From Cycas panzhihuaensis (Eukaryota > Cycadophyta), in the NCBI GenBank assembly GCA_023213395.1, contig CM041465.1, positions 216,387,741 to 216,451,740 on the forward strand: a stretch of 64,000 nucleotides of DNA. Direction: 5' to 3'. This document shows, piece by piece, positions 48,826 to 58,340 of this stretch. The notes under the pieces were generated by a model. The model did no database searches. It was not told where the DNA came from and saw nothing but the letters and a program-made list of their open reading frames with translations. Within the stretch, counting starts at the first letter, position 1; each line of letters starts with the position of its first letter. Made by a program: the position numbers and the translations under genes.

Positions 48826-49226
48826 GTATCCAACTGTATAAAGGTAGGAGTGGGTCTATGAATAGGAGATATTGTGCGAGCATCTACAGGACCTAAATTA
48901 TCTATAGGTTCTCCAATAACATTGAAAATTCATCTGAGAGTAGCTCCACCAACCAGAACACTCAAGGGAGCTCCTGTGTTAATTACTTTCATTCCTCTCT
49001 TCAGACCATCTGTAGCACTCATAGCTACATCTCTCACTTTATTATTTCCCAATAATTGTTGTACCTCGTAAGTAACATTAATTTCTTGACCAGCTATATC
49101 TTTGCCCTTAATTATCAAAGAATTTAAAATATTAGGCATATTGCCTGGAGAAAAAACTACATCCAGTATGGGCCAATGATTTGAATAATATATCCCACAT
49201 TCTTTTCCACAAGTGTGGGAACCCCA
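48826..49226 (-). pseudogene. atpB: Plastid atpB fragment (N-terminal part)
   Basis: Minus strand: [18 protein letters not shown], one frameshift, then [55 protein letters not shown], a stop, [16 protein letters not shown] and [13 protein letters not shown]. This is residues of roughly 15-150 of the ATP synthase beta subunit, before the nucleotide-binding P-loop. Substitutions at normally fixed sites (VGGATLR-stop-IFN for VGGATLGRIFN) show it is an aged nuclear copy. Confidence 0.9.
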
Positions 49227-49254
49227 AGAGCAAGAGTTTTCCAAAAAAAACTGC

Positions 49255-49362
49255 TAATGGAGGAATACCTCCTAAGGATATTATTTGATGGAAGAACAGG
49301 AGATACTTTTGAACAACCTATTACAACAGGAAAAGCTTATATGCTGAAATTAATTTATCAGG
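49255..49362 (+). pseudogene. rpoB: Plastid rpoB fragment (near C-terminus)
   Basis: Plus strand [20 protein letters not shown] followed by YMLKLIYQV, matching the conserved FDGRTGDPFEQP...YILKLIHQV block of the plastid RNA polymerase beta subunit. The match ends abruptly after QV, where the next piece joins. Sequence just before it (AAAACTGCTAATGG) may also be rpoB in another frame. Confidence 0.8.
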
Positions 49363-49480
49363 TTAAATTTTTCTATCTCCCCATCCATTTCTGGTCGATT
49401 TCTATTTCCCCAATCTCTTCCATTCCATATATGAACAATCCATCAAAATTTGTAGATTCAGACCAACTAGTTATTCCCAC

Positions 49481-49705
49481 ATGAATCAATTCTATGAACT
49501 GAACAAGAATAGATTCTTGGATCAGATCTTCAACCATAAGAATAAATTGAAGAATCAATCTTTATTGATCCTACTCAATATTACTGATAAAGAGAATGAA
49601 TATTTAGATCGAATAATCGAAAAAGAATTGATCCAAATCTCTTCCAGAAAGGGTTCAGAAATAGGAACCCCTCTTAACAATTACAGAACTAAAACTTCCT
49701 CATGA
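49481..49705 (+). pseudogene. ycf2-like plastid fragment
   Basis: [20 protein letters not shown], then [20 protein letters not shown] and [17 protein letters not shown], over 74 open codons. It aligns in spacing with the Ycf2 block that in flowering plants reads like KKFLNEVFN...KSLLVLP...ENESFYRRIRKK...RIS. Identity is low, so this is either a divergent ycf2 from a lineage with a fast plastome or another plastid AT-rich gene. The ycf2 call is moderate only. Confidence 0.5.
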
Positions 49706-49731
49706 GGGCCATAGCTGAGATTTTATTGAAA

Positions 49732-50037
49732 ATGGATAAGTTTTGAAGAAATGAAAGGAAGATACATTCCAGCAATGGCATTTTCTATATCCACTCCTTT
49801 TTCAAGAAAATCTTTATGCAATTTCTTATGATCATTATTTAAGTAGATCAAGCTCCTTCGAATCAATAGAAAATTCAAGTTATAATGATCGATTCAGTTT
49901 CCTAACTATAAAATGTTTAATTAGTCAGATACATCAACAGAATGGTTCAATTGTTTCATTTGGAAATTACAACCAAAATAAATTAGTTGGTCACAACAAG
50001 AATTTCTATTCTAAATTGGTACTAGAAGGTTTGATCT
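49732..50037 (+). pseudogene. matK: Plastid matK fragment (N-terminal part)
   Basis: Starts at ATG 49732 with MDKF-stop-RNE; after frameshifts it reads [20 protein letters not shown], then [40 protein letters not shown] and [13 protein letters not shown]. This is about the first 100 residues of maturase K. The SSSFE...NDRFSFLT...NQNKLVGHN pattern resembles what I recall of gymnosperm matK rather than angiosperm. Confidence 0.8.
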
Positions 50038-50372
50038 GGGGTCTATTCGATCCAATCAAAATTTCCCATTTGATCTAGATCAGAGATGTGTACTCTATTT
50101 AGACCTATATGTGGTCTCGGGTATTTTCCTGAAAGTGTTGGATCTATCCTTATTGATCTAAATATATGCCTAAGAGTTGGAATGGAATCTATTGCCAGGG
50201 AAAGAGGCCTGATGACAGCCATCCCCTGGAGTAGCCAGAATACTCATATAGCATGTACAGAAATCAACGTCGAGTAATGTGAGATTTGAAAAGGATTAAT
50301 TATTTGTATTGTAAATATACAATACGTATGATGGATCACGAGAACTTCTATGAATTACCCATGGAAAACAGA

Positions 50373-52600
50373 GGTCAAACAATTCGAACATTTTGCCAAG
50401 GTCCTTTTTCAGCTCGCTTATTGCCTGTTCACTATTACCCGTTACTAGCATGTCATCCACAAAGATTATGAGATAAGTGACTTTATCTTTATGGCATTTG
50501 ATGAACAATGTTGCATCAATATCTTGATAGTCACAAACCTCGTATCCAAGTTGCCTCATCCTTTCAGATAACTTGGCAAACCAAGCGTGAGGGGCTTGTT
50601 TAAGGCCATACAAGGACTTTCTGAGCCTGCAAACCTTATGCTCTTGACCTTCGATTTCATATCCTTTTGGTTGAGCCATGTAAATTTCTTCTTCAAGATC
50701 TCCATTGAGAAACGCAGTCTTAATATCAAGTTGGTGGATTTTCCAACCCTATTGAGCCACCAAGGCCACAAGAGTTCTAATTGTAGGCCACTTGGTTGTA
50801 GGTGTAAAGACTTCAGTGTAGTCAATGCCTTCCCTTTATATAAATCCTTTAGCTACCAACCTTACCTTGTGTTTTTCAAGGGTGTTATCTGATCTATGTT
50901 TATTTTTGAACACCCATTTATTTTGAACTACCTTTCTGCTAAGTGGTAGATCAACGAGCTCCCATGTACTGTTCTTAATAAGAGATTGGTACTCTTTGTT
51001 CATGGCGTTTCTCCAAGTTGCATGCTTTACAGCTTCTTGGTACGTTAATGGCTCTTCATTAAGAGTAAGGTGCAATTATGTTGGTTTAAGCTTAGTATCT
51101 AATGATTCCTGTATCCTTGCTTTGTGGGCACTTTGAGTACCAGTTTTACCCACCTCATCTGGTCGTATATCCTTATTGAGCTGGTGGACTTCTCGAGATC
51201 CTCGAGTTGGGAATGATGTCCTCATTTCCCCAACTTCTTAGTTCTCATCATGTTCATTAAAATGATTTTTTTTTTAGGAGGATGTTGATATGCATGAGGA
51301 AGATGGTCCTTCCACCATTGTTTTGCCTCTATCAATTGAAGGTAGAGAGGATGGTTCTTCTATAATGGCTTTGCCTTTATTAACTCTGCTATCTTCAAAA
51401 GATAGTGCTGGATGTACACTCATTGGTTCAAAGTCACAACTTATATCCTCTAAGGCTCTATTGTTGGCTTCCAACATTTGGAGTAATTTATATCTGCCCC
51501 CTTCCCTAAATTTTAGAATCTGAACATCATACTTGATAATATTATTGTAGTGGCGTGAGGGTACTATGGAGTCTAATTTAAGTAACTGATCCTCTATCTT
51601 CGTAAAAATGACATCTCTGGTAATAATGATTTTTCATTGTGAAGGTATGAAGACCTTATACCCTTTCTTATCCATAGGGTATCCAACAAAGATGCCTTTA
51701 AGTGCCCTTGGCTGGAGTTTATTTCTATCTGCATCTAGAATATGGCCATAGCATGTAGAGCCAAAAATTCTAAAGTAGTGAACAACGGGGGCTTGTCCTG
51801 ACCACTTTTCATTAGGTGATTATACTTCCTTTGATGGGCTAATAGTATTGATACAATAAACAACTGTCCAGATTGCTTCAGCCCATAAATAGGTAGGTAT
51901 ATTTTTATATATTAACATAGCACGAGCCATGTTCATGATTGTCCTATTCATGCACTCAGCAACTCCATTTTATTGTGGGATACTTGCTATTGTTGTTTGA
52001 TGCTTGATTCCATTGTCTCAAAGGTAGCTTTTAAACTTGTGAGGTATATTTGCCACCATTATCAGTTCGAAGATATTTGAGTTGATAGCCTAACTCTTTT
52101 TCAATGAGGGCTTTGAATTCCTTGAATATATGGAATGCTTCATCTTTCTTGTGTAGAAAAGCTACCTATACTTTTCTAGTGAAATCATTAATAAAAGAGA
52201 TGTAATATAACTTACCCTTTAGTGAAGGAATGGGCATTGGCCTGCACAAATCAGAGTGTACCAATTGTAATGGATGGCTTGATTTCCACTAACTTTTGGG
52301 AAAGGGTTATCAATAAGATTTGATAATGATATAAGCTTCACATTTAAAGGGCTTAGAGGAAAACTTTGGAAGGTTTGGAAGAGTATCAGAAAGATCTCTA
52401 AGTCTATTAATGTGAACATGGCCCATACGAGCATGCCAAAGAGCTTCTGGTGACAATGTTGGATGGGTCAAAATGGAATTAAATACAAACTCTTCATCAG
52501 CACAAGGGCTTTGGGCACAATGGGCTTCAAAAGATGGAGATCCATTCAGTCGAAAGAGTTTGCCAGAGAGATGTCCAGTCAAAACCACCTAATTAGTTGA
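50373..52600 (-). pseudogene. Copia integrase and RT N-terminal half
   Basis: GAG-pre-integrase block at about 52460-52380 (WHARMGHVHINRLRDLSD); integrase core with GVAECMNRTIMNMARAML near 51970 (catalytic Glu kept) and WAEAIWTVVYCINTISPS; post-integrase FGSTCYGHILDADRNKLQPR and GIFVGYPMDKKGYK. A Ser-rich linker lies near 51470-51280. RT starts at about 51075 (YQEAVKHATWRNAMNKEYQS, TWELVDLPLSRKVVQNKWVF), with AFLNGDLEEEIYMAQPKGYE, RKSLYGLKQAPHAWF and the catalytic IIFVDDMLVTG near 50450. It is broken at 50373 by the plastid block, and stops occur throughout. Confidence 0.85.
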
Positions 52601-54092
52601 AGGGTGAATGACCTTAAGAGTCTGGTCATTTGCAGTTACACTCAGATCAAATCCATAAGAAACAAGTGTGGATAAAGAGAGTAGGTTTTGTTTGAGATTG
52701 GGTATGTATAAGGCATCAAGCAATGTAAAATCTTATAAGCCTAAGAGTTTTAGGTGAATGTTACCAATTCCTTCAACATATTATTGTGATTTATCAGCTA
52801 TGTGAACAACTCAATGAATATTTGAGTCAAATGTTTGATATAGACTGCGATTGCATGTTATATGTTGAGTTGCTCCTGCGTCCATGATCCACTGTCCATC
52901 GATTGAAGCCATACTATTGGTAATTCCAATAGGGCTTGGCATTGGTGAAGGGAATTCATAAGTGATATATCCACACCAAGCTTCAAAGTATCTCTTTGGT
53001 TGGTCAATGGCATTTGATGCTAAAAATCCCTCAATTCTTTGAATGTGTGCTTGTACAAAACCTGTACCACTAAAGGATTCTTCACAAGTTTCTTCAACAT
53101 TGTGAGCTCCATGTTTTGGTTGGAACTTGGCCAACTTATAAGTGGTAATTCTACAATCTTTTGCTAAGTGTCCTTTATGGTTACACTGATCATACATAAT
53201 AGTTTGATTACCAGTTCTTGAAGAAGTACTGGTTTGACCTGACTATCTTACTCTTTGTTGAGGTGGCCCTTGGCCTTGAAACTATCGAGGTTGTGATTGA
53301 GGGTTTGATTGACCTTGTGGACAATTTCCCATATTTCTTCCTCTTCCTCTTGATTGATTATTTCCTCTGCCATGAGAGGGACCTTAATTTTTTGTGTAGC
53401 AAACTTCTTCTACCTCAAAGGCTGCATATGGAAGAGAATTAGAGGCTATAAAGTTTGTATCAAAGGTTTTGTCAAATTCTATGAACTTCTCAGCAAGTTC
53501 TTTGAAATTGAATGTCTTCAATGTTCCACTAGATTGAAGACTTCCAAGCAAGTTTTTATAATCAGGGACATGTAAACATGATCAGTCAAAATGCCCAAGT
53601 GATGCATTGGGTCTTAAAGTCTTTGTTAATTGCTTGTTTGATTGGTCGAAGGAGATTTATTATCTCATGAGCTCGTCCCTTCTGCATTTTTAATTTGTTC
53701 ATTTTTAAAATAAGATGAACAAATTCTAAATCTGACTTTGTATGAAAGTTCTTTCTAAGAACTTCTAGGACCTTCCAGGCTGTATCATGTTCCTCTTCAT
53801 TTATCAAGTTGTGCAAGGAGTGATCAATGACCAACAAAATTCTTACATGAATATTTTCATCATCTATCTCCCATTGTAGTTTAGCTACAGCATCTGTAGG
53901 AGCTATTAGGGCGGATCCACTGGAAGCAGATGTTGTAGTCATTGCTGGTGTGCTGGGTGTAGGCTGCAAGTGGGCTCTCCAAAGGCCTTCATACTTTGCA
54001 ACATTTTTAATTCTAGTGTACTATATATCCCAATTTTCTTTGCCTTTCAATGTCATGGGTGCGCTAACATTTTACTTGAATTGAGATGACAT
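52601..54092 (-). pseudogene. Copia gag and protease
   Basis: Start at about 54092 (MSSQFK-stop-NVSAPMTLKGK). The gag core at 53969-53586 is open for 127 codons (HDTAWKVLEVLRKNFHTKSD, KMNKLKMQKGRAHEIINLLR). The knuckle at about 53195 reads YDQCNHKGHLAKDC, where the first Cys of C-x2-C-x4-H-x4-C is Tyr. Protease at about 52900: WIMDAGATQHIT, the copia form of D-[ST]-G-A. Frameshifts separate gag from protease. Confidence 0.8.
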
Positions 54093-55022
54093 GGTGATGA
54101 TGAAGAACTAGAAGAGATGATAGAAGTATGTGCCACTAACACGTGTGGCTAATACACCTGGCGTAGCAGGGATATAGAAATGATTATTATGATGAGAAGC
54201 AAGCAATGATTAACTAAAAATGAATATAAGTAATGATGCAAGAATGAGGCCTAATGTAGAGCTGGCAAAGAGTGGTGATGTGTCATGCCACTAACCTCTC
54301 ACTTATGTCCAAATGTAGATGAGGTTTCAATGCCTAAGGCTTCTAGTATACGATTAGGGCCTTCATCTGCGATACCCGCACCTGTGCTTGGTGATGAAAT
54401 CCAAGTCACAGTGGAGCCCAAGTACTCCTAGTCCTCACCCAGTTTACCAATGAGCAGCTTTATACCTCCTCCGAAGAGTCAAACGGTACTACGTATCCCA
54501 CAGCTATGACGGATATTAGATTGGGTTAATTTTAATCTTGCATTAAGGTTTTTAGTTTTCTTGGGTGGTTATCAAGATTATCCTTGATTGGAGGCCGTAG
54601 GTATGACTAACCTGTCCCTCTACCACTATTCCGGTTAAGACCAGATGAAACTCACACCTCCCTTAGAGCCTGGACTTCAGCCAACCTTGGTCTATTTCAA
54701 CCAAGGCGAGTGTGTACACAAGTCAAGAATTGGCAGTATAGATCGTACGGATGAGATTCCTTTTAGGAATAGTGTAAGATGTTTCCATATAACTAAAAAC
54801 TGAAATAGAAACTTACCAAATATGCTTGTTTGCTTTTCGTGCTTACTTATTATTGTTGCTACTTTTGTGATGCTTTGTTGTTGTTGTTGCTTTTGTGGTG
54901 CTTTATTGTTGTTGCTACTTTTGTGATGCTTTATGCTATGTATGCAAATACAAAAGCATGCTAGATTTAGCAGGGGAACTAGATGTTGCTTCCGATCTAA
55001 GGTTTCCCTTACTTTAGTACAA
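54093..55022. other. Unassigned region between copia gag and copy C
   Basis: Could hold the copia leader and a diverged 5' LTR, but no part matches the 3' LTR and no primer site is visible. Bases 54840-54930 hold a short duplication of GTTGCTACTTTTGTGATGC units. TACAA at 55018-55022 would be the left target site of copy C, unconfirmed because its right end is outside the window. Confidence 0.4.
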
Positions 55023-56850
55023 TGTTTCTATTTCCCGGCTTCCAAGAATGGATACGGAGATGTCGACTCAAGTAAGTGCAAGTATGTTTCTCACCTTATT
55101 TTTGCCTTTTGTGAGGAGTATTTGCTTATATGATTTATTTTTCATAGATAGTTTGTGCCTTCTACACCTATTTAGCCTATGACGACTATAGCGGGGGCAC
55201 ACTTCTAGCAAGTGTAGCACTCTGGTGGTCGCATCACTTCTTGCAATCTGCCCTACTCCCTTAAAACTCACTTGATTCATGTGATGATCACCCGTATGTT
55301 GACTTATAGCCCGTTGGCCTCCTTGTTCACGCGATGGCCTTTCTTGTGGCTCTCGGTCTATTATTTGCCTCTAGGCAGGTGGGCCTGCCCCCCTACCAGC
55401 CTCTTAGTACATTGGTCCATAACCTTGGCTAGCTGTTTGGGCCAGTTTAGACTTTTGGTCTTGCTCCGCGACAAATTTCATGGTCTCAAGTTTATCGCAG
55501 CATCACAAGTTCCCGTAGTGCGACTATTATGATTTATTTTTTAAAACTGCCATGGTAATTCTCATATTTATTACGAAATTGCCATGTGGATTTCAACCCA
55601 CCTCAGTGCCAGTCGAGCCCTAATCACTCGATTAGGGTTTGGGCTGAGTATTTAAGCCCATCTCAACTCATTTTTAGAATCTTTTGGATCTTTTTGGAAG
55701 GATTACAAAGGAAAAATGCCTTGCTGTCTGCTCTCTTCTGCTGCTCTACTGTATTTCCAGGACCTACAACTATTTAGCACCCAACTCTTCTTAGGCTTCA
55801 CTGTGACATCTTCACAGCTCATTGCACACCTTGGAGAGGGCCTCCTTGAGGAGTTTTTAGGGTCTCCTTGCCCAGGCAGTCACCAAGTGGTCCCAGAAGC
55901 AGGATTTCCTTTAGCCATCTTAGTAGGGGCTCCATACCTATTGTACTTTAGTCTTGTCTTAGGTTTTCTAGCCTCTTCCAACAGGCTTTTACAGAGGCAA
56001 ATGCCTCCCACTTTCTCTAAAGGCATTTATTGATTTAAAGTCCTTCCCTTATTCAGTTTATGCCTAGTTTTGTATGTTTGTCACTAGATTTTCTTATCTT
56101 GTTTTAAGGGTTTGTTTCTTACCTTTCTCTTGGACTTTTTCTCTACTACGTAGGCCTCTTTTCCTGTGTTTCACACCCAGGACAACAGTCAAAGAGGGCT
56201 TCATAGGGTTTGGGATAGAGTTGGGTGGATTCCATACCACCTTTGGCACTCCCTAAGAGGCTTCCACCCTCCAAACCCTCCTCTTTGCCCCCATGCTATT
56301 CCTGGAGTGGGCAAAGGACTAGAGGACCACTTCTTACTGCTGAAATTAGTATTTGCAACTATTGCAACACTAGTTTGTAGGCTCATTTCCCTCATCCAGG
56401 CAATGCATAAGCCCCAGAATCTTTCCTTAGCTTAACCCTTCTTTCAATGGCATGGTTTGCTCCCCATAACACTCTAACTCATTAAGGACTTCTTTGGACT
56501 CTTTTGTACTTTTGTTGCCCTAGTTTTCAGCTAGTTATACAACCATACCCTCGCTGCCCTATGGCTTCTTGAGGGAGGGTAGGGTTTCTCTTTACGGGAG
56601 GTGGGCCACTTCGAGGCTCACCTATCTACTTACCATTCATTTGAGCATTTTTACCATAATTTATTACTGCAACTTTGTGATTTATGAGCACTAATATATA
56701 TGTATAGAGATTTGGTTTTAGCATATGCATACATGTGTTGTTGGAACTCCTCTTTGTGTTGCTAGCCTCCTTTCTCCAGAAAGGAATATTTGCGCTTACT
56801 TGCAGGTATACGTATAGGGAAGGGAACTTATGGTGGAAAAGGGAACCTGC
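55023..56850 (+). repeat. Truncated 5' LTR of copy C
   Basis: Aligns with the LTRs of copy A from their start to about 31620 equivalent (CTTGCAGGT). TATA-like TATTTAAG is at 55649-55656. The last roughly 900 bases of the LTR are missing. Confidence 0.8.
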
Positions 56851-58340
56851 AAGGGAACTTAGTTTCCTTTTAAGGCGCTTATCCTCAAGTCCCTTTCCAA
56901 TAAGGCACGCTTCCCCAAGGAGGCATGGGTTTACCACCCCCATCCATTCCTTGCTCTTTGCCATTTGTCGATCCTACGGTCCATGTAAGGGCATGTCCCT
57001 TTCTGGACTATCGATTGACGCCATTGTCTGTTGAGGCACTAAGGACCAACTTACTGCCTCATCCTCCCGAAGTTCCTAAATTTGACAGAACTTCCTTGCA
57101 AGACCCAGTGGAGCACGTCTGTAGTTTTTCTGTGGCATGTATTGATTACTGGGCTTACGACCATATCTTAATAAATTGTTCCCTTGATCTTTGCAAGGTG
57201 ATGCCCTTAAGTGGTTCTATCACCTTCCCACTTATTCTATCTTTTCATTCCAGCAATTGGTGGACAAATTTATCAACTACTTTAATGTAGCTCATCCATT
57301 TGAAAGCAGAATGAAATTCCTCCTATCTCTCGAACAAGGTCACGATAAGATGAATCGTGACTTTGTGTGATGATTTCACGACCTTCTTCACTCCACTAAG
57401 GCCACATTGCCTAAGGAGTTGAAGAGAGACCTTTTCGTTAATGCACTTCGTCTCGAAGTGCATGTGGAAGTCCTTAAGATGGGGGCGACTACATGCGACT
57501 CCGCGATTACAAAGTGCTTAGTGCTTGAGGCTATTGAGATCCAGGCCAGACTCAAGAAGCCTCTCAAGCCCTCATAAGGATGTAAGGCACCTCCTCCAAC
57601 CAAGGATACTAAACTGCAATAATCTTCTAGGTCTTCTTCTCATCCAACTGAGAAGACCTTAGATTCGCTCACATCCGCCATACGTTCATTTGAACGTACG
57701 ATGAAGGAACTCAAATTATAGGCTCCTTCATCCCCAACCTCTAATAAACAAATTCAACAAGCTACCCAAGCTCCCCTCCCCAGGAATGGAAATGCCCAGT
57801 CCTCTCAAGCAAGAAAACTTGATTCCTCACTTGAGAAGAAGTGGTGCTCCATTCATGGGGAGTGCTTTCATGATGACTCACGTTGTAGGGCCTAGCATCC
57901 TAAGGATGCCCCTTGACATGACTCATCCCCTAAACAGGCCTCAAGGCCTAATCCAGACCAACCAGTCCATAAGGATCCGTTCCCTAAACATGGGGAATGT
58001 GATCACAACACTCAATCCAAAAACAACCGGAACCAACGAAGATCGCCGAATTCTTGTCCTTTCTGCGATAAAGGGAAGGGCACCCAAGATTCATCCTCTC
58101 CCTTGCATTCTTCTAATTAATGCACTCCTTCACCTTTGTAGTCCCTAAATAAGGGAAAGAAGGTGATCTAAATGCTTGAGGCTACTCCTTCGTAGGCCCT
58201 TACTCAGTCTCAAGCCGCCAAAGAAGCAGCTGGTGCTTCTTCTTCTACTCCGTTCGATCCTCTTCTAGAGAACCCTTCTCTGGAAGTGCCTCTTTTTCCT
58301 AAGGCCATTCCCGTGCATCCTAGTCATTATGATTTTTGAA
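56851..58340 (+). pseudogene. Gag lacking its N-terminus, copy C
   Basis: Begins in the Pro-rich part (GLPPPSIPCSLPFVDPTVH) and runs through EVPKFDRTSLQDPVEHV, ACIDYWAYDHILI, then with shifts FVNALRLEVHVEVLKMGA-like sequence near 57440-57500 and the knuckle SIHGECFHDD near 57850. It ends at YDF-stop (58339). About 330 N-terminal codons of copy A's gag are absent. Nonfunctional. Confidence 0.8.

Larger units (their letters stand above)
48826..50372. other. Composite nuclear plastid insertion inside copia RT
   Basis: A 1.55 kb block that replaces only a few codons of RT between FELFDL (ends about 50373) and YLGIEV (starts 48825). It contains at least four plastid gene pieces in mixed orientation: atpB (-), rpoB (+), ycf2-like (+) and matK (+), plus unassigned pieces at 49363-49480, 49706-49731 and 50038-50372. 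These genes are far apart in plastid genomes, so the block was stitched from several fragments, as in double-strand-break repair with filler DNA. Confidence 0.85.
47216..54092 (-). mobile_element. Decayed Ty1/copia element with plastid insert
   Basis: Minus strand: gag from about 54092, zinc knuckle and protease, integrase, RT, RNase H, then PPT and a 3' LTR of about 312 bases. The domain order protease-integrase-RT-RNase H is diagnostic of Ty1/copia. RT is split by a 1.55 kb plastid-derived block (48826-50372). I found no sequence upstream of gag that matches the 3' LTR, so the 5' LTR is absent or too diverged. Confidence 0.85.

Noticed and set aside
48826-50372. A real plastid contig or chimeric assembly instead of a nuclear insertion
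   Set aside because: The pieces are frameshifted, carry substitutions at normally fixed residues, and are bounded on both sides by the same copia RT in frame register.
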